A stretch of DNA of 64,000 bases from Herminiimonas contaminans (GCF_015645465.1 NZ_JADOEL010000003.1:310001-374000); one strand, 5' to 3'. Shown: positions 8,607-17,768, counted from the stretch's first letter. The notes: a model not told the origin generated them from the sequence alone. Translations and numbers: made by a program.

Positions 8607-10276
8607 TGGCAGCGATAACGTATATGGATTTCTCCGGCGGTCTCGACCGCCGTTTGCCTATCTCAGTCCAAGACGCTAACAAACTGTGGACGCTACGCAA
8701 TGCCTATGTGACGCTGGGCAAGCGACTCAAGAAACGCCCATGCCTGCGTAAGCGTGCTGAAGGCCTTACCGGTTCGTTCGGTCTCAAGGCAATAAACGGT
8801 CGCTTGAATGTGTTCTGTGATGCTACGTCTGGATACTTCCCACCTATTGAGGTCGATAGCATCGAATTGGGTGCACCGTCATGGGCAAACGGCACTGCTT
8901 TGCGTGATGTCCACTATGCCGATATCTTCAACGGTTTCCCTTACATCGTGGCGCAGTATGAAAACGGCGCCATCGCGCACCATTACGTCGATGTAACCGC
9001 AAAGACATTCACGATCACCGTTGCCAGTCCGGCGGTAGTGACTCTCACAGATCACGGTTATGTAGCTGGGCAGGAGATTGTTTTCTCTACCACCGGTGCG
9101 CTGCCAACCGGTTTGACTGCAGGTACCGTCTACTACGTTTTGCCGCTGACTCCGACGCCATCGGCCAGCAGCTTCCAAGTAAGTGCCACGCCTGGCGGTC
9201 CTGCGATCAACACAACCGGCACGCAGTCTGGCGTACACACTTCAACGACCAGGACGCCGATCACGGACCCGAATAATCCTCGCAGCATCAGCGTGACGAA
9301 GGCCGCAAGCCGTGTCTTCGCGATCGGCGGTGAAGTGGTCAGATACTGCGCTGCCGGTGGTCCGCGCGACTGGACAACAGCCAGCGATGCAGGTTTCTTG
9401 CCGGTAGCACTGCAGCAGGATACGAAAAGCGGCTGTACGGCTGTTGGAACCTTTCAGGATTCACTGGTGGTGTTTTTCAGTGAGAACGCTCAAATCTGGA
9501 ATGTCGCGGTTGACCCATCGGCAAATACCATTAGCAAGCGAAATGCCGGAGCAGGGTGTGAAGCGCCTTTGTCGCTGGCATCCTTCGCCAACGATCTGAT
9601 GTTCCTCAGTCCTTACGGCTTCCGATCAATGACTGTGCAGGCTGTCAATAGCCGAATTGATGATGCCGATGTAGGCGTGCCTATTGACACACTTGTTCAA
9701 CCAGATGTGGATTTCACCGGAAATCTGACTGATGGGAACCAGATATTCGGTGGTTGGATTCACCAGCTTGGCCAGTACTGGGCGGTTTTCGACATGGAAA
9801 CCTACTCAAAGGCGTGGGTGTACACCTATTCGAAGTCGTCGAAATTGGCATGCTGGAGTGAATACATCTTCCCAATCAAGATCGAAGCGATCACCACACT
9901 GGCAGGCAAGGTCTATTTGCGCTCAGAAGATGTGCTTTATGACGTAGTCGATGACAGCACCAGCGACGACGGCGCGCTAGTGAACGTCGAGATTCAAATG
10001 GCATTCCAAGACGCAAAATCCCCAGGTGTAGCCAAGCAGGTTTATGGCGCTGATCTGGTGGTAGCTGGCTCGCCTGATCTTTCCTACAAATACGATCCGC
10101 GCGACTTGGGCAAGGAAAGCATCCCGCAACGAATCACTGGCGATACTAGACCCGATGACATCGTGCCGGTTGAAATCCAATGTCCAGCCATTGCTCCGGT
10201 ATTTCGTCACGCGCTGGATGAAGCGTTCGAACTGGATGCTTTGACGCTTTACTACAACCCGCTAGGGACGCTGTGA
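8606..10276 (+). CDS. Putative tail nozzle (tubular B-like) protein with an inserted FCCH-like domain
   Basis: A 556-residue beta-rich protein starting MAAITYMDFSGGLDRRLP, with FSGGLD near the N-terminus as in many short-tail nozzle or packaged-DNA-stabilising proteins. The bulk looks like beta-propeller strands (residues about 60-135 and 225-470, for example GCTAVGTFQDSLVVFFSENA). Residues about 140-213 form an inserted domain with the FCCH-like signature (TLTDHGYVAGQEIVFSTTGA ... GVHTS), which breaks the propeller pattern. The protein would close the tail tube. It starts in the previous stop and overlaps the next gene. Confidence 0.65.
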   Translation: MAAITYMDFSGGLDRRLPISVQDANKLWTLRNAYVTLGKRLKKRPCLRKRAEGLTGSFGLKAINGRLNVFCDATSGYFPPIEVDSIELGAPSWANGTALRDVHYADIFNGFPYIVAQYENGAIAHHYVDVTAKTFTITVASPAVVTLTDHGYVAGQEIVFSTTGALPTGLTAGTVYYVLPLTPTPSASSFQVSATPGGPAINTTGTQSGVHTSTTRTPITDPNNPRSISVTKAASRVFAIGGEVVRYCAAGGPRDWTTASDAGFLPVALQQDTKSGCTAVGTFQDSLVVFFSENAQIWNVAVDPSANTISKRNAGAGCEAPLSLASFANDLMFLSPYGFRSMTVQAVNSRIDDADVGVPIDTLVQPDVDFTGNLTDGNQIFGGWIHQLGQYWAVFDMETYSKAWVYTYSKSSKLACWSEYIFPIKIEAITTLAGKVYLRSEDVLYDVVDDSTSDDGALVNVEIQMAFQDAKSPGVAKQVYGADLVVAGSPDLSYKYDPRDLGKESIPQRITGDTRPDDIVPVEIQCPAIAPVFRHALDEAFELDALTLYYNPLGTL

Positions 10277-10737
10277 TGTTCGACACGCTCTCACTCGAGG
10301 CATCGCTCCACATCTGCAAAAACATGCGTGCTACTGACCTTGCGTGTCTGCAGGCTGTGATGGGAGACATTTCCGTGGAATCGTTCGCTATTGATCGATA
10401 TCAGACTCACGGCGCAGCGTGGGCTTTCTATCAAGACGGTGTACCAGTGGTCATGGCGGGAATAACTTCTTCCGTGCCGTGGTTAGGCGTCGCATGGATG
10501 GTTTCCACGGACGCTGTCAGTGCAGATTCATGGAAAAAAATTATCCGCTTCTCACGTAATGTGTTTCGCAACGCTAGCCGCAAGTATCAGCGGATTGACG
10601 CCTACGTTCTCGAAACCTGGCCTCAAGCGAAACGATACGCGGAGAAAGTCGGATTCAAGCAGGTCAACGTTCGGGAGCGGGTCGGCAGAGAAGGTCAAAA
10701 CGTTCTCGATTTCGCAATCATAGGAGCCATAGAATGA
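10276..10737 (+). CDS. Phage protein with a possible GNAT-like fold
   Basis: A 153-residue protein; ATG 10276 overlaps the previous stop (TGATG), and a GTG at 10273 is an alternative. The pattern of a central AGITSSVPWLGVAWMV strand, a helix with WKKIIRFSRNVFR and an ending in YAEKVGFKQV is what GNAT acetyltransferases show at strands 4-5 and the closing GF motif, but the acetyl-CoA loop is not clear. Similar small GNAT-like proteins occur next to tail genes of podoviruses. Catalytic activity is therefore doubtful. It is coupled by overlap to both neighbours. Confidence 0.5.
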   Translation: MFDTLSLEASLHICKNMRATDLACLQAVMGDISVESFAIDRYQTHGAAWAFYQDGVPVVMAGITSSVPWLGVAWMVSTDAVSADSWKKIIRFSRNVFRNASRKYQRIDAYVLETWPQAKRYAEKVGFKQVNVRERVGREGQNVLDFAIIGAIE

Positions 10738-11750
10738 AAAAAATCATATTCTCGTTGTTGGCGCTGTCGTTCGCCTGTTTTGCAAATGCCCAGACCGCTT
10801 ATTACCTCGGACTGCAGCAGCGTAATCCAACAGATACTGGCTGGAGCACCCGGATGGTTGCGCCGCCTTTAGCGCCAAACAATGGGATTTTGATCTACAA
10901 CCGCACAACCAACCTTCCAGAATTCGTTACGGTCGGCAGCGGCTTGACGATTATCAGCGGTTCTCTGCGTACTGATGGGTTGTCTCCGGCTGCTTTCAGT
11001 GGCAGCTATCTCGACCTGACCAACACGCCAACTATCCCAGCAGCACAAGTCAACGCCGACTGGAACGCGATATCCGGCGTTGAAGCGATTCAGAACAAAC
11101 CGACTCTGTTTGACGGCGCCTACAGTTCCTTGTCCGGTACACCCACACTGTTTGATGGCGCTTGGTCGTCATTGACTGGTAAGCCAACCGACTTATCAGC
11201 TTTTGCAAACGGACCTGGCTACGTTACCAGCTCCGCATTGTCTGGTTTGGTGTCCTCGGCATCCCTGAGCACAACACTCGGCAGCTATGCGACAAGTTCG
11301 GCACTGGCCTCTGGTTTGGCCGGAAAGGAAGCCGCTGGTTCTGCTGCGGTAGCTCAATCGTATGCGGTTCAACGTGCAAATCACACTGGAACTCAGTCGG
11401 TGACGACCATTACCAGCAATGCCTACGTTGAAACCACGGCGAAGAACAAGGCTATCCAGATATTCAAATCGGCCACAGTAGCAAGCGGTATTGCCGTGTT
11501 CCATTTGACTACGGATGGCTCGTCCGGCGGCACTGCGCTCTGCAGTGAGGTGTTCACAGATAGCGTCCAGGTCACGGTCAACGATGCTGCTGCGTCATTC
11601 CAATACGGCTGGGCATTCTCCAATGGCAATAAGACTCTGACCGTAACAGTCAACAAATTCACGACCGCGAACATCCTGTCAGGAATTCTTGGTCAATCTG
11701 CGGCAAATGGTTCGGTTGCAAAACTGAGCATTTCCTGCGCATCGGTTTAA
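10734..11750 (+). CDS. Tail-fibre-like phage protein with a Sec signal peptide
   Basis: A 338-residue protein. Residues 1-19 are a textbook Sec signal (two Lys, a hydrophobic core, then ANA before Gln20), which is unusual inside a virion gene cluster. Residues about 88-153 contain repeats of the fibre type (SYLDLTNTPTIP, AISGVEAIQNKPTLF, YSSLSGTPTLF, WSSLTGKPT), followed by a Ser/Ala-rich coiled region and a beta-rich C-terminal part. The gene overlaps its predecessor by 4 bases and lies before the ejection-protein genes. It may be a lysogen-surface or periplasmic protein built from fibre parts, or a fibre whose signal is used after infection. Function is not established. Confidence 0.6.
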   Translation: MKKIIFSLLALSFACFANAQTAYYLGLQQRNPTDTGWSTRMVAPPLAPNNGILIYNRTTNLPEFVTVGSGLTIISGSLRTDGLSPAAFSGSYLDLTNTPTIPAAQVNADWNAISGVEAIQNKPTLFDGAYSSLSGTPTLFDGAWSSLTGKPTDLSAFANGPGYVTSSALSGLVSSASLSTTLGSYATSSALASGLAGKEAAGSAAVAQSYAVQRANHTGTQSVTTITSNAYVETTAKNKAIQIFKSATVASGIAVFHLTTDGSSGGTALCSEVFTDSVQVTVNDAAASFQYGWAFSNGNKTLTVTVNKFTTANILSGILGQSAANGSVAKLSISCASV

Positions 11751-11765
11751 ACAGCAGGGGGAAAT

Positions 11766-12422
11766 ATGGGCGGTGGCGGCGGTGATGGCGGCGCAGCAGC
11801 GCGTACAGCTGAGATAGAGGCTCAAAAGGCTGCTGCACGTCAGCAGCTTAATTATTTGTTTGGTGAGGGTGACGATAGCAATCCGAACAAGTTGGCGCGT
11901 GAAGAGCTCTATACCGGTGTGCGCGAGAATGCGTTCAACTCCGGAAAACGGGCATTGGATGAAGCCAATGAGAAAGCTACTCGCCAAAACAAGTTCGCAT
12001 TGTTTGCCCAAGGCTTGAACGGAGGTTCTGAGGATATTGACCAGAACGCCTTGATGCGGCGCACCTATGACCAGGGACTACTGGATCTTGGCTCAAAAGC
12101 CGATGCTGCGAAATCACAATTCAAGACGAACGACGAAACTACACGGCTTGGCTTGCTCCAGTCGATTGACGCCGGCATGGATCAAAGCAGCGCAGTTAGC
12201 TCTGCAATGAACCAGATGAAAAACAATTCCGACATGGCCGCAGCAAACGCGCAAAGCACAAATCTGGGCGATCTTTTCTCGACCTCTGGTGCGCTGTATA
12301 CCCAAAGCCAGGCCGCGAAGGGCAAGCAGGCGGCAACCGACTGGTGGAACAACTTTACCCGCAGTGGCGGCAGCGGAGCCAGCAATAACGCACGCACTGG
12401 CGTTGCGTCAAATACATACTAA
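11766..12422 (+). CDS. Putative internal virion (DNA ejection) protein
   Basis: A 218-residue Gly/Ala/Gln/Asn-rich helical protein starting MGGGGGDGGAAARTAEIEAQ. It has no signal peptide, no enzyme motif and long amphipathic helices (KRALDEANEKATRQNKFALF). It is the first of four consecutive genes of similar composition between the fibre-like gene and the tail fibres, the place where podoviruses keep the ejection proteins that leave the head with the DNA. A good GGGGG-AAAT leader precedes the ATG. Confidence 0.5.
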   Translation: MGGGGGDGGAAARTAEIEAQKAAARQQLNYLFGEGDDSNPNKLAREELYTGVRENAFNSGKRALDEANEKATRQNKFALFAQGLNGGSEDIDQNALMRRTYDQGLLDLGSKADAAKSQFKTNDETTRLGLLQSIDAGMDQSSAVSSAMNQMKNNSDMAAANAQSTNLGDLFSTSGALYTQSQAAKGKQAATDWWNNFTRSGGSGASNNARTGVASNTY

Positions 12423-12432
12423 GGCCAAGATC

Positions 12433-13101
12433 ATGACAGCAGCTGCTCTCCCATACCTTCTCGCTGGTGCAGGCACATTGGCACAGATGAAGTCGACCGC
12501 TGACGCGAATGATAAGCGCCGGTCTATCCTCAATGCGCAGCTCGATCGTGATGACGCTGCAGCCAAAAAATCAAATGCCTTGATTCTCAATGAATCCGAG
12601 AAGTTCGCACCAGAGGTGCGCAAAGAGGCGATGATCGCAAACGAAGAAAAGCTATTCGGCCAACAGCAAGCGGATCTGCGGTCTGGTGCTGGCGGTGGTG
12701 AACTCGGTGCCATTACGACCGCTGGTGGCGCGGGAAATGTATCTGACGATTTCTTGCGCGCGAAAGCAGATCGTGCTGTGACAGAGGGCAATCGCCTAAC
12801 TTCAATCGCTCGGGAGCTGGCAAAGACTCGCGCACCTGGACAGCTGGCAATAGATGAGGGCTATTCACGCGGCAATCTTTCCAGCGAACTGAGCAACATC
12901 GCAGGTACCAACCAGAATTATGCGCGCGCTGCGAGTAACGACGCCGGGGCAGTGCAGGAGGGCAATCTGGGCGCGTTCGGGAAGATTGCAAGTGCTATCG
13001 GTATGGGCATGGCTGCAGGAGGTGCAGCGAAGGCTGCGGGCGCTGCTGCCGGTGGTGGCACGGGTATCGGATTCAAAGTACCGTCTTCGATGTGGGGTTA
13101 A
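12433..13101 (+). CDS. Putative internal virion protein
   Basis: A 222-residue Ala/Gly-rich protein. ATG 12433 is chosen because it follows the previous stop by ten bases; the longer frame would run inside the neighbour. The N-terminal residues (LPYLLAGAGTLAQM) are hydrophobic, and the C-terminal GMGMAAGGAAKAAGAAAGGG stretch is also membrane-active in character. Such sequences are common in ejection proteins that must cross or pore the envelope. The middle is charged helix. No catalytic motif is seen. Confidence 0.5.
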   Translation: MTAAALPYLLAGAGTLAQMKSTADANDKRRSILNAQLDRDDAAAKKSNALILNESEKFAPEVRKEAMIANEEKLFGQQQADLRSGAGGGELGAITTAGGAGNVSDDFLRAKADRAVTEGNRLTSIARELAKTRAPGQLAIDEGYSRGNLSSELSNIAGTNQNYARAASNDAGAVQEGNLGAFGKIASAIGMGMAAGGAAKAAGAAAGGGTGIGFKVPSSMWG

Positions 13102-13105
13102 AGAC

Positions 13106-14344
13106 ATGGCGACCGTAAAAATCCCAGTAAATGGCCTGAGCCAGCTTGCCTATGCAGTATCTGGCGGAGGCAATAGCGCCTATCAGGACGCTTTCAATAA
13201 CGAAGCCGCTTTCCAGAGCAAAATTGCACAGGCTATGGCCTCGACACGCAAGGCAAATGCTGAAGCCGATGCCGAGATAGAAGCAGCCAATAGTCGCCGC
13301 CCTGAAGCAATTCGCAGCAATGCCATGACAGGTCTCGGTATCCCTCAGGATGCAGTGCCAGACGTGGAGAACTTCCAGAACTCAGGCTATATCGGTAAAT
13401 ACCAACTTCCTGCGAACACAGCTGGCCCGACAATGGATCAGCCAGAATGGGTTGGAAAACTTGGCAATCTCGGTCGGATGATTGCGGCCACGCAGAATGC
13501 TGTGACGCTTGGCGATAAGAACAGCGAAAACGTGGCAAAGAGCTACGGTGTGTATGACAACATCAACAAGCAGGATCGAGTTATCTCCGGCGATTTAGCT
13601 GCATCAAAGCTTGGCCAGGCTGTGGCCGCAGCGGCAGGTAAGCCACTAGTTACAGGGAATGAATATGGCGTGGTCGATAACTTCACGGGCACTGTTGACG
13701 ACACCAATCCTGTCGCTAAACGTTTCGGAACTTACCGGGACGCTCAAACTGGTGCTTCACGCGCATCTGCTGCTAACAGCTACGCCAGTGCTGATCAACA
13801 CCGTGCCACTACCGACTACACTCGCAGCAAGATTGGACAAGGGCAGACGACCACGCTTCCGGATGGTACCGTCATAACTACAGGTGGTACGCCTCCAAAG
13901 CTCACGGAACTACAAGGAAAGGCAATGCTGTTCGGCTCACGTGCAGCAGAGGCAGATGCAATCCTGAATGATGTCGGAGATAAATACTCGCCAGCCGCGA
14001 TCAACACGAAAGCTTACGCAGAAGGCGTGCCAATAGTTGGCGGTGGATTGGCGGCGGCTGGAAACACTTTCCTATCCAAGAATTCACAGAAGGTGGAGCA
14101 AGCACAGCGAGATTTCATCAATGCGATTTTGCGTCTTGAATCCGGCGCAGCTATTGCTGAGAGCGAATTCCAGAATGCCAAGAAGCAGTACTTCCCGCAA
14201 CCCGGTGACTCTAAAGACGTTATCTCCCAGAAGGCGCGTAACCGCCAAACGGCAATTAGTGGACTGCGCACTATGGCCGGTCCCGCCGCTGGTTCTGTTC
14301 AGCCTCGCCAAGGCGCAGCACGCAACGTAACCGTGGATTACTGA
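13106..14344 (+). CDS. Putative internal virion protein
   Basis: A 412-residue protein starting MATVKIPVNGLSQLAYAVSG, four bases after the previous stop. The N-terminal half is helical with an Ala/Glu-rich coiled part (residues about 35-65). The C-terminal part (ELQGKAMLFGSRAAEADAIL ... INAILRLESGAAIAESEF) is of a type I associate with phage structural proteins of podoviruses, with the motif LRLESGAAI. There is no enzyme signature. Position and composition support a DNA-ejection role. Confidence 0.55.
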   Translation: MATVKIPVNGLSQLAYAVSGGGNSAYQDAFNNEAAFQSKIAQAMASTRKANAEADAEIEAANSRRPEAIRSNAMTGLGIPQDAVPDVENFQNSGYIGKYQLPANTAGPTMDQPEWVGKLGNLGRMIAATQNAVTLGDKNSENVAKSYGVYDNINKQDRVISGDLAASKLGQAVAAAAGKPLVTGNEYGVVDNFTGTVDDTNPVAKRFGTYRDAQTGASRASAANSYASADQHRATTDYTRSKIGQGQTTTLPDGTVITTGGTPPKLTELQGKAMLFGSRAAEADAILNDVGDKYSPAAINTKAYAEGVPIVGGGLAAAGNTFLSKNSQKVEQAQRDFINAILRLESGAAIAESEFQNAKKQYFPQPGDSKDVISQKARNRQTAISGLRTMAGPAAGSVQPRQGAARNVTVDY

Positions 14345-14345
14345 C

Positions 14346-16700
14346 ATGGCCTACTCAATCACTACCAAAGACGGAATCACGATCGACAATATTCCGGACG
14401 GTATCGCGCCAGATGCACCGGAACTGAAGCAGCGTGTAGCAGACCTGCGCGCTTCCGGCGGTCAACCGGCCACACCGAAACCATCCTTGTCAAATCCAGA
14501 AACCAAAGCGCCGACAAGCGGCTATGTAATGGGCTTGCGGGATCCTGTTGATGCTGGCGCTCAAATGCTGCGACGTGCGGTACCAGAAGGGGTGGCCAAG
14601 GCAATCGATAATTTCGGTAACTGGCTGTCTGAAAAAGGACTGCCGGTTGCGAGATCAAATGGCGTTGAAGGCGTCGACCAGATTGTCACAGATGTGAACA
14701 AGCAATATGACAAGCAGCGCGGCGATGCTGGCGTAGACGTGGGGCGTATTGCCGGAAATATCGTCAATCCTGTAAATATGGCTCCCGGCATGGCCCTTAT
14801 GCGTGGAGCAAACACATTGGGTAGTTTGGCATTACGCGGCGCTGCCGCTGGTGCAATGGGCGGTGCATTGCAGCCCGTTGTTGATCCAGGTGATGACTTC
14901 GCGGCCAAGAAAGCTGTACAGGCGGGAATAGGTGCGGTTGCTGGCGGTGTCTTGACTCCTGCAGTATCAAAAGTCGCAGAACGTGTCGTCCGAGGCGGAC
15001 AGTCTGCTTCTGGATCCCGGGTGGCACCTGATATCGATGTCGCTATGAATAACCTGTTTGCGCGGCAGGGCATCAATCCTGCAGACCTCAATGACAGCAT
15101 CCGGAATTCGGTGCGCTCCCAGATTGACGAGGCGTTCCGTACACGCACCCGCATTGATCCAGCCGCAATCATTCGCCGTGCCGAATTTGAAGCTGTAGGA
15201 CTTTCAGGTGATGCAGCCCCGACCCTCGGCCAAGTAACGCGAGATCCGATGCAGTTCGCCAAGGAAAAGAATCTCTCCGGCATCAATATGGATGGCCAGA
15301 ATGAGCTGTCCGCACGTTTCCAGAATCAGAATCAACGGCTTGCAGGCGTATTTGATCGGGCAGGTGCGACTAGTGCGACTGATCGCGGTACGGCTGGCGA
15401 CACATTAATTAATGCGCTTCGCCAGGCAGATGAACCGGTGAAGCAGGGCGTTGACGACCTCTATACGGCGGCGCGTAACATGTCGAACGGCCGTGTTGCA
15501 GATCTTGATCGTGCCGCATTCTCCGATGCCGCCAACACCGCTCTGGATGACGGAATGCTGAATGCATTTGTCCCGTCAAATGTACGCGGCTTACTCAACG
15601 ATATCACCGCAGGAAAAGGCCCATTCAATGTCGAGTCCGCTGTACAAATCGACAGTCTGCTCTCCAAAGCGCAGCGTCAAGCAGATCGCTCTGGTGACAG
15701 TGCAGGCGCATTTGCGATCGGCAAGATTCGTACTGCCTTACACGATGCGCCATTGGTCGGCTCCGGACCAGGTGCCGCTGCAGCACGATCAGCAGACGAT
15801 GCAGGGATGTCGGCCGCAGCGAATGCGGCGCGCACCGTCGACGAAGGGATAAGCGATGTTCCATTTCGTGAGGTGCCGACACGCCCAGAGCTACCGTCTC
15901 CTGGCGTGAATGCGGTTGAGGCGGCAAAAACACCTCAGTTTTCACAGATAAATAGCGACTTGGCAACTGCAGCGCCGCCTGCAGCTGCTCCAATTGATGA
16001 AGGCCAACTAGCCCGTGATGCCTTTGATCAAGCTCGGCGCGCAGCACGAAACCGGTTCGCGACGATCGAGGATACGCCAGCACTGAAGGCTGCACTTGAT
16101 GAGGTGGCACCGGACAATTTCGTCAAGAAGTTTGTTTTGGCGGCAGATGCTCGAGACGTTGCAGCGCTGCGGCGCGTGTTGGCCAACAGTCCACAGGCTC
16201 AAGAACAGGCGCGAGCCCAGGTCGCTGATCACCTGAAGCGTGCAGCATTTGGTGAGAATCCATCCGGTGATAAAGCGTTCTCGGCTGATCGCTATCTCAA
16301 GACCTTGCAGTCATTCGGTCGGCAAAAGCTGGAATTGTTCTTTTCGCCAGATGAAGTTGTCCGCTTGAACCTGGCCGGAAAGGTTGCGAGCGATATCAAT
16401 AGCATACCCGTAGGCGCGCGATATGGCACCAATACGTCGGGGACTGCAGCAGCAGCTGTAAATGCGATAACAGGGATTTTGAGCAAGGTGCCGGGCGGCT
16501 CACTGTTGGGCGCACCGTTGAATTTCCTGAAAAATGAAGCAGGCACGTTGCGTAACCAGCAGGCCATTCGCCAGGCCTTACGCGCGGCTCCGGAACAGAT
16601 CGCGCAACCACTTCCCGCAAACGTAGCCAACGCGCTGCAACTGTTCGCCACGGGCAGTGGAGCGGGTGGCGGTGCTGCGCTGGCGCCAACGTTCGAGTAA
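14346..16700 (+). CDS. Large putative internal virion protein
   Basis: A 784-residue Ala-rich protein, the largest of the ejection-type group. It begins with a beta-hairpin-like domain (YSITTKDGITIDNIPDGI). A helical part with Gly/Ala hydrophobic segments follows around residues 150-210 (LGSLALRGAAAGAMGGALQ), consistent with membrane insertion. The rest is long helices. No lysozyme or transglycosylase motif (no ES/GH-type Glu context) is seen, unlike T7 gp16-type proteins. It starts one base after the previous stop. It is followed by a 119-bp gap before the fibre genes. Confidence 0.55.
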   Translation: MAYSITTKDGITIDNIPDGIAPDAPELKQRVADLRASGGQPATPKPSLSNPETKAPTSGYVMGLRDPVDAGAQMLRRAVPEGVAKAIDNFGNWLSEKGLPVARSNGVEGVDQIVTDVNKQYDKQRGDAGVDVGRIAGNIVNPVNMAPGMALMRGANTLGSLALRGAAAGAMGGALQPVVDPGDDFAAKKAVQAGIGAVAGGVLTPAVSKVAERVVRGGQSASGSRVAPDIDVAMNNLFARQGINPADLNDSIRNSVRSQIDEAFRTRTRIDPAAIIRRAEFEAVGLSGDAAPTLGQVTRDPMQFAKEKNLSGINMDGQNELSARFQNQNQRLAGVFDRAGATSATDRGTAGDTLINALRQADEPVKQGVDDLYTAARNMSNGRVADLDRAAFSDAANTALDDGMLNAFVPSNVRGLLNDITAGKGPFNVESAVQIDSLLSKAQRQADRSGDSAGAFAIGKIRTALHDAPLVGSGPGAAAARSADDAGMSAAANAARTVDEGISDVPFREVPTRPELPSPGVNAVEAAKTPQFSQINSDLATAAPPAAAPIDEGQLARDAFDQARRAARNRFATIEDTPALKAALDEVAPDNFVKKFVLAADARDVAALRRVLANSPQAQEQARAQVADHLKRAAFGENPSGDKAFSADRYLKTLQSFGRQKLELFFSPDEVVRLNLAGKVASDINSIPVGARYGTNTSGTAAAAVNAITGILSKVPGGSLLGAPLNFLKNEAGTLRNQQAIRQALRAAPEQIAQPLPANVANALQLFATGSGAGGGAALAPTFE

Positions 16701-16772
16701 AACGAGCATGCAGACCCCGAACAAGGGTCCTAGTGTTGAAGCCAGTATAAGTCTGATGGTTTCGTTGCTCAT
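16578..16772 (-). CDS. Possible small antisense membrane protein
   Basis: A 64-residue frame whose start and first 24 codons lie in the gap between two late genes, the remainder running antisense into the 3' end of the large internal-virion gene. It reads MSNETIRLILASTLGPLFGV and continues with a second hydrophobic run then Arg-rich sequence, the look of a single-span inner-membrane protein with a positive cytoplasmic tail. There is no convincing ribosome binding site, and most of it overlaps a real gene, so it may be chance. Confidence 0.22.
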   Translation of the reverse strand: MSNETIRLILASTLGPLFGVCMLVLLERWRQRSTATRSTARGEQLQRVGYVCGKWLRDLFRSRA

Positions 16773-16819
16773 GCCGTTTTATGGAAAATATTTCTAATCG
16801 GTGGTGATTAAATCCGTCT

Positions 16820-17356
16820 ATGCAAGCATCTAAATATATACCAACGACGGACTTTTCCGATGACGAAGCCAATAACACTGGCGGTCGGTCGACTGTTCGC
16901 ACGGATCGCGTTGATGCTGAATACCAGAATATATCGAAAAGTATAAATGCGCTAGTAGATAACCTGGCGCTCATTCAGCGCGATGACGGGAAGCTGGCTG
17001 ATGCAGCCGTAGAGCCATACAACCTTAGTTCGGCAACAAAAGCGTATGTAATGGCGACCAAGTGGAATGCCAGAGGTCTGTGGGCAACGGGCGTTACGTA
17101 TGCGGTCAATGACATGGTTGATGTTGGTGGCGCTGCATATGTTTGTGCCGTGGCGCACATGTCTACAAACTTCGCTGCCGACTATGCTGCAGGACGCTGG
17201 CAAGTATTTGCAACCGCAGCAACTGCTGCTGCAATTGGCTTCGCACAGACGTCAGAAATTCAAGCTAACAATGTTCAATCCGCGATAGTCGAATCAGACG
17301 CAAAGAGCCGCGCCGGATATCTACCAACGCTATCCGCACTTTTCGGAGGTTTCTAA
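16820..17356 (+). CDS. Putative tail fibre/tailspike N-terminal protein with carbohydrate-binding-like segment
   Basis: A 178-residue protein. The N-terminal part (RTDRVDAEYQNISKSINALV) resembles particle-attachment segments of short-tail fibres. Residues about 88-130 (WNARGLWATGVTYAVNDMVD ... YAAGRWQVF) have the aromatic spacing of small chitin/cellulose-binding type modules often found on phage fibres. The C-terminal part is helical. The gene opens the fibre module and is followed without a gap by the next gene. The base composition here is slightly more AT-rich and codon choice less biased than in the head genes, which is common for fibre modules. Confidence 0.55.
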   Translation: MQASKYIPTTDFSDDEANNTGGRSTVRTDRVDAEYQNISKSINALVDNLALIQRDDGKLADAAVEPYNLSSATKAYVMATKWNARGLWATGVTYAVNDMVDVGGAAYVCAVAHMSTNFAADYAAGRWQVFATAATAAAIGFAQTSEIQANNVQSAIVESDAKSRAGYLPTLSALFGGF

Positions 17357-17767
17357 ATGGCTAGCGCCCCTTCTTTTATCAGCGTTCCAAAAACACCTAC
17401 TGCGTCTTTTGCAAATGCTGACGCTACGGCATTCAAGCCGATCTATACAGGTGGTGCTTTGGGTTCTCGTATTGATACCTTGTTCGCATCGAACAGCGAT
17501 CCAGCTAACGCGTATGTGTTGCAGCTGGCTCTTACTAAATCTAGTGTCGACTATGTAATCGGCGAGGTTGCGGTGCCCATGGGAGCTGGGACAAACGGCT
17601 CTGCCAAATCAGTAGCCGTTTTGAATCAGACAGACATTCCTGGCCTGGCATATACAGAAAATGGAGCGCTCTACTTGGAGGTTGACATTATTCTTCGGGC
17701 CCGCGTTAAAAGCACCGTGGCGGGATCAAATACTGTACAAGTGTGCGGCGTAGGCGGGGACTACTGA
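17357..17767 (+). CDS. Phage tail-module protein of unknown function
   Basis: A 136-residue beta-rich protein that starts right after the previous stop (TAA then ATG). Its sequence (SAPSFISVPKTPTASFANAD; GSRIDTLFASNSDPANAYVL; LYLEVDIILRARVKS) has alternating strands with no membrane segment, suggesting a small jelly-roll or sandwich fold. Its place between two fibre-type genes suggests a fibre adaptor or accessory component. No family is recognised. Confidence 0.5.
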   Translation: MASAPSFISVPKTPTASFANADATAFKPIYTGGALGSRIDTLFASNSDPANAYVLQLALTKSSVDYVIGEVAVPMGAGTNGSAKSVAVLNQTDIPGLAYTENGALYLEVDIILRARVKSTVAGSNTVQVCGVGGDY

Positions 17768-17768
17768 G

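Noticed and set aside
10273-10737. The small GNAT-like phage gene as a true acetyltransferase
   Set aside because: The acetyl-CoA binding loop is not recognisable; only the fold pattern is suggestive, so no activity is claimed.
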